Source: Gordionus sp. m RMFG-2023 (Eukaryota > Nematomorpha > Gordioida > Chordodea > Parachordodidae). Taken from it: a DNA stretch of 64,000 nt. This document shows positions 33,026 to 45,300 of the stretch, one piece after another. The position numbers were made by a program, and so were the translations under genes. How positions within the stretch are numbered: the first letter of the stretch is position 1; every line of letters starts with the position of its first letter. The DNA lies in the NCBI RefSeq assembly GCF_954871325.1, contig NC_088776.1, positions 3,169,985 through 3,233,984 on the forward strand, given 5' to 3'. Below the pieces are notes generated by a model. That model saw only the letters and a list, made by a program, of their open reading frames with translations. It was not told the origin of the DNA and did no database searches.

Positions 33026-33312
33026 TTAAGAAGCCCGAATCTCGAAAGGAGAACCGGGCACGTGAGCATCGCCCCATTTGACGAAAATTAAATAGTCGCC
33101 GGGAATCTTGATTTCGTAAGAAACGGTATAAATGTCGGAACCCACGTGGTTTACGTTGAGGGTTTCGCATTTCGCGCGGTATTGGTTGAACGAATTAGTC
33201 CAAGTTTCGCTTTCGTTGTCGGGATGAATATCGCCATTAACCAAAGATCCGTTAGAAATGGAATGGGGATGACCGCGGCCGTAAATTCCAACCATCAAAA
33301 ATGAGTCTGAAC
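33026..33312 (-). CDS. Filamin terminal exon, form b (second half of repeat 24 with insertion)
   Basis: 94 residues and [23 protein letters not shown], about 33 extra residues (including [14 protein letters not shown]), then [20 protein letters not shown] and [20 protein letters not shown], then S. It aligns with the same half-repeat as exon 34563-34750. The insertion sits in a loop between two strands. The acceptor GCCCAG is good and the phase is identical. AATAAA candidates lie about 250 and 370 bases past the stop. Confidence 0.94.
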
Positions 33313-36300
33313 CTGGGCAATTTTGTAAAAGATAAATATTATTTTATTTTTTTTAAAAAAAATATTAATGACAAATAATGATATCTCGACTTGTCTCGTG
33401 CGATAAACGGAAACGATTTACTGACCCGAATATGGCAAAATCTCGATTAGTAATAACGAGGGTCAAAAATTTCGATTGATAGAATTCTTCGGACGCAAAA
33501 ATGTCCAGAAAATTCCTCTAAAGACTTTTGACCACGTTATAAGTAATTGCGGCGAAATGCCAGCCAACTGTAGATTAAATTGGGATTAAGTTGTTAATCG
33601 AAATTAAATTAAAATATTAAAATGGGATGCTAAAAAAAAAAAAATTGGAGGAAAAGAGGCACCAAGAGAAGAAAAAAATAGGGAAATAAGCACACGAGGT
33701 TGGCAAATAATATTAAAAAGCAATTCAGTCGTTAGTAGGGAAAACATTGGTATATTACAGTTTAAAAACCTAGTTATTTCTTTCACTCTAACTCAGCGGG
33801 TTTTCCTAAGCAAATTTACAAGAACGTGTAATCTCCCAACATAAACACTAATATCTAAGGAGATTGTTTTAACACGACATCACCAATAAGGATTTTTTTT
33901 TTAGTCGAACTTTCATAATTTATTAAACAAAATAGTAATTACTGTAATAAACCCAAAGAACACGCGATGAATAAATAAATGTAAAATAAGGCATGCAAGT
34001 AGTATATATTATTTTTTTTTTGTTAAAACACACGAGAAATGTGGCACATGTCTGTTAGAGTTTCCCAAGATTTGATTAGTGCCTAATAATTACTTAGAAT
34101 CCAGGTTGGGAAGATTCAACGGCATTCATCCCTTGCCATCGGATTTTCTCCTCTTCTTTCAGTGGATAAAATAATGGGTAATTCTAGCCAGTCGATTTTG
34201 ACACACTTTTGCTCCGGTTTTTAAAATTAAAATAATAATAAAAATTTTCACCGAGTTATGAATTTATAGAATAAGTGATTGAGAGATTGACTGCCAAAAA
34301 ATAAAATACAAATTAATTATGAAGTTTTTAAAAAGTTATAAATTTACAGGTTAAAAACTTTAATAATATACATAATACAATACAATATTTTGAAATATTA
34401 CACTTTATATAAAAAATATATATGTATATTAGTAAAATGTAATAAATAATATAATTTTTTTTTTAATATTAAAACAGAAAAATATGTTATAATATTTATT
34501 AAATATATGTATTTCATTTAAAAAAAAATTGTGAATTCTTTTCCCGGGTGTTCCCCCCTTCCCTAAATCACCTTCATGTGGAAGGGCGAACCAGGTACGT
34601 CCTTGTCTCCGTACTTGACTACCAAAAATAGATCACCCTTCTCGATGACAATGTAGCTCACCAAAAACTGGCTGCCACCTATATTCCTAACGCAAATCTC
34701 TTGACAGGGTCCCGTAGGACCCCACACATTAATTGTCAGCATATCTTGGCCTATAAATTTGGAAGAAAAGTGAAAGATAAATATTATTCGCTTTATTTAC
34801 AACCTCGACCCAATTAAAAATTAATAATATTTGAAGGGTAAACGGCTCGAAGCCGATTTAAAAAATAGCTAACTCAATATTATACTATAAGACCCTGAGA
34901 TTCCGCTAACAGATGTTCGACCTTTGTGCCATCTCGGAACAAAGTCTTCAAGGCTTGCGTGGATAAAATATTGAGTTAGCCGTTTAAAAAAAAAATAAAA
35001 ATGTGAATCGTTTTCTGGCTAACAGCTGAGCGGGTAGGATATAGGTTAAGCACTCAACCCATTCTTTCCTATATAGGTAGATCTTTCCAACTATTTATTC
35101 AAAGATAAAATTTTAACAACCCCAGGGATAAAGTCATACATAACACGTGTTTTTTTTCCATAGTTAATCCTGATTGGTGAATTTAACCGTTTTAATTTTC
35201 AAGATTTGAGAGGGATGGGTGGATAAAGTGTGCAAATAAAAATGCTTCGGGTGGGCAACGTAAAAAATAATAAATTTTTGGAATTTTGGATATAAAAAAT
35301 AAATTATTGTAAGAGTATTAGAAAATATAATTATTATCCCTTTCTTACCCAACTGGAATACAATTACTCAACGGCGCATTACCCATATGGAAAAAAGATT
35401 TAAATGTTTATTTTATACAAATTTTAATTAAAAATATCAAATTCAAAATTTTGCCTTAGATTACGTTTTTTGACAAAATATGAATGTACAATAATGAGTG
35501 TCAAACGAGTTAAAAATCATTATTTTGACAAGCAAAAAATAAATAACGTAATATTTAATCTAATTTATTTTTTTTTCGTACCAGCTTTGCTGCAATTAAC
35601 GTTGAACGAATTTTGCTTATTGATAAACGCCTTTTGTAGGCCTATACCCCTAGTTTCAACTTTGGTAGCGTCGGAGTGGAACTTGGGCAAAGAAATTTCG
35701 CTCTTGTTAGAGCTAGTCTTGGTGACCGTCTCGACGACTAAGGCAGTACTCTCTCTTCTATCGCCATGTCCGGGGGGCTTCTTACCTATGTTTCCAATTG
35801 GTTATTGTTTTTTTAAAATTAAATTTAAAAATGATTATTCACCCTTTCCCCTTTATAACCTCACTTCCTCATTCGACAAACTTTAAAAAATGTTTCGTGA
35901 GATTTTAATACTTCTTTCTGGCCGGAAAGCGTAAAAACCGAAAATTGGCGGGAAAGCGTAGAAACCGGAAATGAATCGACTTTTTTTACCTATACCGATT
36001 GCCCTAATAACAATACCTAATCTTTTTTTTACTACACGAGGCAAGCCCTAATATTTTTACTCTTAAAAGCTTTCTTTTCTTCCACATTTTCGGTTTAGAA
36101 AGGACATCTTTTAAAAGGCAAAATTTAAATATAAAAACTTATTATTATTCTAGCCATCGAAAATATAAGGTAACGACCGATAGTGAAATCGTTACATTTT
36201 CAATAAAAATCTACGAGCGACTATACTATGATAGGCGGGTAATTTATCCATGTTAAAACTAAGTTTTCAATTGACTTTTTAACAAAAAGTGCCAAACCCT

Positions 36301-39300
36301 AAAAAAAACAGATTTTTTTTAACCGAAAAGATCATCGCTTCAGCCTCAGGAGCGTAACGTTGACAAAGGTATTAATAAACTCAAGCGACCCGAATTAGCC
36401 TATATAGGCCATTACCGGAATTTAGCTACTATACACAATTTTTTAAAAATAAAATAAACCAACTATAATCGAAAATACGTCTCATTCATTTACCTTCAAC
36501 AACGGTCTTAAACGGGCTTCCCGTTATGTGATGTCCACTGAATTTGATAGCTAAATAATAATTTCCCGGAATTTTAGGAAGCCACATCACCTTGTATCCT
36601 TGCCGTTTGGGGGGTTTAAATAAATAAATATATATATATATATATAGGCAAAAAAAAATTCTTAAGAATGTTAACCTTAAAAATAAAATTTATCATGAGA
36701 GGCAACCATTTTAAAATTTTAATGAAATCCGTATGTTTATACTTTTGGACACACGTTCTAATATTTATGTTTAAATGGGCCATCTTATTAATTTTCGTTA
36801 AAGTTTCGAAAGTTTGTGAACTTAATTTTCCGATGTTTTGGACATGGCCTAAAAACAAGAGAGTCAAATATAAGTTATTTGTGGGTGGATGAAGTTGAAA
36901 AATTCGTATATAAGAAATGTAAACCTTCCGCTTCCTCTTTGAAACTGACTTCGGCTTTGCTAGGTCCGTCAATATTGACGGCTAAAACGCCGGCACCAGA
37001 ATCCGCGGTGTTCACCATAAACTCGTTCATGACGTCTAAAAAAAAGGTAAATAAAAATGGGTAAAAAGTATTTTTTCCTTTTTAACCCTTTCTTTCTCCT
37101 ATTTTAAGAGGATAACCAACATAAATAGTTAACAACTAAATAAAAAGCTTACATAAAATATATAGTATTGTCCAAATCGGTAGGGTAAAGTAGTTCACTT
37201 TTACCAAAACAATTATAATGCACGAGGGGGAAAAAAAATCGGATAAAACGTACGAAAGGAAATCGACAAATCAATATCAGCTGATTATAAATTTTAATTA
37301 CTCAATTTAGGGTGTGTCAATCCCGTTCCGGAGACGTGAACCTTCACGGGATCGCCCTCTATATCCTTACCGACCCTAATCCTGAAGGGAGAATGCCGGA
37401 TGTGCACGTGATTGAATTTGACGTTTACGTAATGAGTCCCTGTTTGAAATGATTTTTTTGGTCATACATTATGCATTAAATGCTTCTTGATAGGTAAGGA
37501 CAATCGCCTACAAACCTTATAATTTTCCATCCAAGAAGACGGTGCAAATTAATATTTTTTCTTGCCATTATGAGACACCTCTCTGGAAAGTAAATACTTA
37601 GCTCCGACTTAAACACCGAGGTTACATCATCTTAGCCAGCTGATTCATCTAATTCTCTCAATCCATGTTTTATTTTCATTCCCTTCAAAATAATAAAAAC
37701 TTTACCTTTCATCTTGGGGACGAATCTAACCATATAGCTATCCGGTCCCGAGGGCATTAACGCGCAGTCATCCTCTTGACCTGATGGGCCCACCACTTTC
37801 GCGTCGAGGTGACCCTTAACTCCGTTCATGTTGACGTTGAAGGTGACCGGTTTGTCGAGAATGGCGGCAGAAACGCGCTCCTCCAGCGCGGAAACGGTTA
37901 TCTTATGCGCGTCGCCCATGGGAGGCGCCACAAACACGTGAAAGGGACTATCCGGCACGGCTTTGTCGTTGAAGGTTACATTGACAATGTATTCTCCTAC
38001 CTGTCACAAAATAATATCGAATATGGGGGGAAAAGGGGGTTGAAAATGGAAAGTTTATTTTAAAAAAAAAACAGCAAATGGTAAATATACAGAGAAAGAA
38101 TATAAAAGTAAGCTTATATGAAATATCAGGCGAGAAATAATATTCAATATTTGTTAATGATTTAAATCAAGTTCTTTTTACCTCTTTACAAACGTATTCA
38201 ATAGCCGCGCACCCATTCCCCAGGTCTTCGTATTGAATATCCGATTTTCCTGGCCCTTGGATCATAACGCCCAAAGTACCTTGCCCAGCTTCGTGGGTGG
38301 TTATGTTGAAATCGGCTAATAAGTTTCGTTATTCAAAATATATATTACAATTTTAAGGGAGAATGTAATTTTGGAATGTATTTTTTTGTAACGATAAAAC
38401 TTAGCTTTGATTTTTTTAATAGAACTATTATATGTAAATTCAGAAAAACCCTATTAAAATGCAGGAAAATCTTGCTCCTATAGGAAAATAGGTAAAGAAC
38501 CTTATAACAAAAAATGAAATAAATGTTTGTCAAACTGGGAGTGGGGATTGGATTTTGGAATTATAATCTTAAATGGATAATTATTATATGAGCAAAATAA
38601 AAATAACTTTTGCGATTAGCCTCGGCTTGTTCCAATCCAGGTCCGTAAGCTTTAACCTTGTGCGCTCCCGTTCCGCCGTCATTCCTCACGATTTCGCCGA
38701 CCGTAAAAGGTAAAGGACTTCCTTAAAAATATTTCCATAATTTTATGTTTCTATAAATATTAACTCTAGATGCTCCTACTGCCCTCAAAAATTTTAACCC
38801 CGTACCGAATACCCCCTCCCGTCAATCAAAACTACACCTCACCCCCTATTTTCAATTTTAATTATGACCTTGCGTTATTCGCTCCCGCTCCCCTTTTAAG
38901 GAAATAAAAACGGATGGAACCTTTGATGTGATTTCCCTTGATTTTAACGGAGATGCTGTGTTGGCCGAGTTCCTTAGCTTTGAACCTAATGCTGAATTTT
39001 CCTTCGTTAAGATTGATGATCTCGCAATCCTCGATGGTGCCGGAAGGGGAAGTGACTTGAGCCGTTAAATCGAATGGGTCGCAATCTAGCGTTTTCAAAG
39101 AAGGAGAAAAAAATAATAATCGATTCCTTATCCATACGGCTTATGCTAATAATGATTATGTAGTATAAATATCCTATATTCCTTATTAATGCAATTTTGT
39201 AGAAATACAGGGGGGATTCCATATTATTCGTCTGACGCCTACCGGCATCTAATAATATCTAGCAGCACCATATTTTAAATTGTTCACGAGAAAAGGATTC

Positions 39301-42300
39301 AATTTAACAAGGGTTCAACAAAAAACCTACTTTAGAAGATTTCTTCCGCTTAAAAATCATCGGAGACCAACAAAATTGAAGATTTATTTTTAAAAGAAGA
39401 TCAAAACTAATTTTACTCATAAAAGATAATTGGAATTTTAGGTAAAAATTGATCAAAAATCCAGTCCGAGAGAATCCTTAAAAAAAAAATGTTCCGAGAT
39501 CTAGATATTTTCTTTTTCGAGATTAAATGTCAAATTCAGCAAATTTAATACCCAATTCTTCCACTACTTCACATCTTAAATATACATTTATTTTATTTTT
39601 TTCAAAACACTAACCCAACAATTTCAGATTCAATTCGCACTGACTGTCTACGTGAGTGGATTCGGCTGCCTTCTGATTCTTCTTGATAGCTTCATTAATA
39701 GCGTCCGAGCCTTTCCCTTGAACCTTTATGCTGAAAGGACTCCCTAAAAAAAATAATAATTTTATTTTATCATAAATTAAAATGTTTTTACGTATAATTT
39801 TTTTCTGAAATCTATTTTCATTTTTATAAAATACTCATTTAAAAAAAAATATTTGTATGGTTTAAAGAGAGAGATCCGCTCGCAATGCTAATTTGGGAAG
39901 AAAAATAAGATCAAAAAGCCACGAAAAGATGGGGAGCAGAAAACGCTCAAAAAAAACAAGGAAAAATCACTCCGCAGAAGCTTAGGATATGGAAGGAGAT
40001 GTCAAATCTGATTCATTTTCTTTGGGAACCCAAGATGACAACTTGCAAGTCATTCCGTCATGTACCGTAATTTATATAGACGAAGCAGGTTGTCAGTCAA
40101 ACCGTATAGAAGGTTAGTATGTAGACGACGCAGGTTGTCTGTCACACTAATATAGAAGGTCAGTGTATATAAGACGTAGGTTGTCTGTCAGTTATGTACG
40201 AACATTCTCAAGGAAAACAATTTATAAATTTTTTTTTCATAATACTTCCGCGAAGTTTGATTGACGCTGGTTTGAGTCTTGGCGTTGGTTTAAGGTTGTG
40301 CATTTTTATATTATGATAAGAAGAGATAAAGGGTGGGCGGATGAGGCGATTTACGGGAATAAATTTATGTACACAAAAATATCGAATAGGAATATTATAG
40401 AAAAAAAAAATTTATTTTTCTTTTAATTTTGCGAAAAAATAAAATTTAAAAATTTTTATTTTATTTTATTTATTTTTTAAAAAAAAAACAAAATATAAAT
40501 GTATATATATTTTTTTTTAGAGAATTCGACGATCAAATTCAATATGGCGACTCATCCCTCCGTAATCAAAAATAACGATAAAAAATATGTTATTATTATA
40601 GTGTTCCAACTCCAATTTTAGTGAAAAATAGGTTAGACGGGGGGGGGGGGGGGGGGGGGGTTAACAATTTATATTCGAAGACCGGCACGAAAAGACGAAG
40701 GATGAATAAGAACAAAACGCACAACCAAAAAACTCTTATTTTTAAAAAAATTTTCTTCTCTTTATTTATTTTATTTCTTCTTTTTAATTCGATCATTAAA
40801 AAAATTATATTTTTTTAAAGGCTAAAAGTAGAAAAAAAACGTATGCTATTTCATTACATTATAATATATAAATAAGATAATTCCCCAACTTCATTCCTCA
40901 TTTCATTTTATTTTATTATTTTTTTAAAAAAAAAACTTTAAAACATTTTCCAATTAAAAAAAAATAATATTTTTATTTTATAATTAAATTTAATAAAATA
41001 ATAAAATTCGAAATAAATATAAAAAATATTATTTTATAAAAAAACCGATAAAAATAAATTGGTTTCACAATCCCAACATGTGCGTGCGTGCATGAATTAA
41101 TTAATTTTCTAATTAAAATAAAACTTTCTTTTCTAAAAGGTCAACTTTTTTTAAAAAAAAAATATGGCGTAAATATTCGATTTCCCTTTTCCTCTTTCGA
41201 ATATCGGATTGTTCTAGATTTCACTGCAAGAACCAGCTCGCCTATGATGACCCCTTTAATCCCTTTGTTGTTAAAATGCTCGTTTTGAGCCTTAAAAATG
41301 GATAACTCGATTATTACATTCAGAAAAAAATATTACGCAAGCCCGAAGATTTTGCTCATAGAAGGAACAAAGGTCTAGACATATATTATCGAAATCTCGA
41401 GGCTAAGGCGGATATTTTTAACGCTAAAATATTGAATTAGCCGGTTAAAAAATCGGCTCAAAACGAACCGTTTAACAAAAACTCTAGTTTATTAAAAATT
41501 TTAATTACTTGTTAAGTGTTCTTTTTCTTGAATAAAATAAATATATATATTTTTTTTAAAAAAATTTCTTTCTTTTTTTTTTCTTCTATTCTTTCTCTAT
41601 TCTTTTCTTTTCTTATCCTAATTGAAATTTAAACCCGACGGTTCCATATATTCTCCTAAATAAGGGATTAAATATTGTTTCGTGGAATGGGCTCGAAAAT
41701 TCTTATTTTAAAAGTTTTTAATAAGATTCGTTCGTTGCCATTATTTATTGTCCGCGGAAAGAAAAATGGTGTCAAATATCGCGTGTATGCGAGAAATTTC
41801 GCGCGCGCAACTTTTTCGAAATAAACTTATACCCCCACTCCCCCCCCCTTTCATTTTTTCCCCAAAGTTTAATCAAGTTGGCAGGCAAGGGCGAGCCACT
41901 CACACTCAATCTCTGGATCTTAGGATGCTTCAACCCTTCTCGTAGGAGGTGTTGATGTTCCCTAATTTCGTCTTTATCAAGCCAGACCCCACCTCATTCC
42001 AAACCATTTTAGATTCCTTTACCATCAATTATACCCTCCATAATTTCTCCAATCCGCGATTTCTTAACACATTACTTCTTCTCTTCCCCATTTTTTTAAA
42101 CTCCTATTGAAAATTTATTCCTTGGCGATCTCATATTTTCCCCTGTCACATTCGATCATAGTCTTTCTCCGTTCTTAGTAGCATGTCCTTTTCTCGAAAT
42201 TCCACCATCGCGTCTCTTCGCGTCTCAGCGGCTCTTTTGTTTAACCAGGGACCTACCTTTGCTTTTGCCTTCAAACCAGTCTTTTTCTTTTAATTACGCC

Positions 42301-45300
42301 CCCCCCCTCTGTTATTTTACATCTTATACCTTGAGATAAATCATTTTATTGTACTCTCCTCAGAACTTTTGGTTCAAGGACGCATTTCTTTAACCTTTTC
42401 TTTTATGCCTTTGACTCTAAGACCACCTACAACTAATCAATGATCCGAGATATATTCTACTCGTGGAATCACATTTTTTGTTCTAAGGAATCGATCATTT
42501 ATCCTCACGAACATATAAAGTCACCGCACTCATTTTCACCGCCAGAACCAAATTCGAATGTTCTCTTAGTATTCACGATTTCTCTTGCCAAAAGCTCTCA
42601 TATTTTCAAAATTTCCTCCAACATGCCATTTTGAGTCTCCGTCTAGCATAGTGGCTTCCCACAGTAGCTCTGATGTTTGTTCTATTATTCCGAAATGCAA
42701 AGTCTGTCTTTTCCAGTTCTATCATCTTGGAGGTCATATATATTCCAAAATCATGTTGAATATTCTCAATGAATAACTTTGATAGCCAATATACGCTTAT
42801 TCACTCTTTTCACATCCAAGACTCTGTTTTTACCCCATTTTTCACAAAAAAAGTCACCAAACATAGAGTTTACATCACCACTATCTAGACAAAAGAATCT
42901 GTACTTTGCATTCGTGTCATGGCCAATAATTCTCGCACATGTTTTCCATCTAGTTGTAAGCAAACCTAAGTCTACCCTTTTAAGTCTTAACCACTTCGCC
43001 CTCTCTTTCCCTCATGCTCCCAGCATGCCAAGTGGCGATGTTCCAGACAGGTAGGTTTCCTCCCAGAGTGTTAGGCCGTTTATGATAGTACTATCTCTAG
43101 GAAAAAGGGTAGGCGAAGTTATTATTCTCAAATCCAGGTCAATACTTAGTGCGTAATTTGTGCCGAATTGATATTCAACGGATATCGGTAAAATCAGCTT
43201 TTATTGGGTTATGAGCAGAATAGGAAAAATCATGTAGGGATTTTAAGCATTAACGGATGCCGACATATTAAAATCGCTAGTAATTTTAAAAGCAAAATTA
43301 AAAAGTTTCGGAACCTCACCAAAAATTGTAAAAACAAATTTTTTTAAACAGGGAATTTAAGTGGCACTAGCCGTTATCGAGCTATCTGGATAAGCGGCAC
43401 TAGCCGTTGTTGAGCTGTCGGGATAAATCTGTCGCTAATGAGTTTACGAGGGAAATAAGAAGGTTTTGGCAACTCCTTTTAAAAGATTAAATGTGTCCCT
43501 TTTATATTTTACAAACCGGATGCGGAAATACACCGGAAGTAATAAGCCAAATAAGAATTTTAGGTCTACAATCAGCGGTACAATATCCGACTACAATCAA
43601 TTTGATTAGTGTTGTTAAACGACTCCATTTTACCCAAGATTTTAATTAGATATAACCGACTTTTATATATATTTAAAAAAGGATTTCAATTTACGAAATG
43701 AGATACCATCAATGACATATAATAATAACTAGACTGGCGATGCATTCGTTAAAAGTGTACATCAATGAAAAACAGCTGAGGACGCCATTTTGGTTACCCA
43801 ATATTATTATTAAAAATTTTTAAACGAGATGCCAATTAGTTCCTATGCTCTGACGCGAACTTTATTAAAGAATAGCCTGATCATCGAGATAATAAGGAAG
43901 CGAGTTATCAATTTAACGGTAGTTTTTAACGCGAGAATAATTACCATACGGGTTACCAAAATGGCGGGTCCAGCTGATTTGCATTGAACGACGCTTTCAA
44001 ACGCCATTATTATGAATGTATCGTCAGGCTTAGGTATTACTATTATGTCAATTGGGTACCATATTAAGCGAATACATTTAAAACAATAAATAAGTTGTTT
44101 TTTTTTTAAAAAAAAAGCGCGAAGGTTGACTCTAGATAACGCCACCGTTGTTAGAATAATTTACGACGAGATTCGCGTATTTCAATTACGTTAGCTTCCG
44201 ATAATGAATCGTATTCAAATATCGGAACATCAGGACACACCCAGTGGGCATCGTAATTCAGTTACTATTCTTAAAAGGAAATTTAGAATCATAATAAATA
44301 AATGGATCGTTTCCAAATATTTCACCGTGCCGGAAGTGCATCGTAATCGACAGCAAATGGATTCATAGTTACAGGAAGACCTCATTCAAACGCAATTTAC
44401 GACTGCAAAAACTCTAGCGTTTTATATACAAAATATGCTGCTCGTGTTTCTCGATATAATCTGTCAATCGAAGGAAGTCTCTAACATAGAGAACCTTGAA
44501 AATAATCAAACAAAAATGGGTATATTAGATAGGTATTATCTCCCCCCCCCCATTAGGGTCTAAAGAGCCAGATCCAGACATCCAACTTGATAACCCAGAA
44601 TAACTTGAGTAAACCAATTTCAGCGGATAAGATATTTTTTGCGCGAGGTCAAATAAGGAACTAGAACTTCCATATTTAATTCGCATCGTCAAATCATGAC
44701 AAACAAATCTCTTACGAATTATAACCTATTTTTTATATTTAAAAATTTTCATACCAGGAACGTGATTATCCGCGAACCGAAGGTTGAGAGAGTACTGTCC
44801 TGGTTGCTTGACGACGTAGAAAAAATCGGATGTGCCATCGTGATTATCGTGGCAATCGATCTCGGCCCGGCTAGGGCCTTCGAGAGAAACGCTCAGATTA
44901 CCATAGCCTTACGATCATATGGTAGAAAATGATATTCGTATATTTTTTTTTATACATAATTAAGTAAATTTTATTTAACAGGAGTGGGTAGGAGATGAGA
45001 TAATAGTAGTGAAGAGCAATTTATACGCTTAAAATCACGTGATTATATTTCTCGATCAAATTTACCGGCAGTTTTGGTATCCACGGTGAACTTGTTAGAC
45101 TCCTGGGTTTGGCCTACTTTCAGGGCCGGTCCCGAAACCTTGACCTTAGAAGCGTCGCCCAAATCGCTCTGCTTGATGTCCACCTTGAAGGGACTATCCT
45201 TGATATGGTCGCCGCCTTTCCTGATGTTTATCAGGTGTTGACCCACCTCGTGTGGCGTGAAAGAGACCCCTGAAAAAATAAATAAAAGTTAATTGGTACA

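Larger units (their letters stand above)
39744..44754. other. 5 kb filamin intron with LINE fragment, MITEs and tandem repeats
   Basis: The reading frame and the alignment with FLNA are continuous across this intron, so no exon is missing. It holds a 50 bp tandem repeat (40070-40200), a G22 tract (40639-40660), a family B MITE (41270-41495), an RTE-like LINE fragment (41950-43060) and MITE family A copy 3 (43710-44053). Confidence 0.85.

Noticed and set aside
37809-38063. Plus-strand ORF of 84 residues opposite a filamin exon
   Set aside because: Antisense shadow of exon 37706-38000, which matches repeats 21-22 of filamin.
41208-41290. Minus-strand frame reading [20 protein letters not shown] as a filamin exon
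   Set aside because: The filamin frame is already continuous from 44755 to 39743, and the sequence is the left part of a family B MITE.
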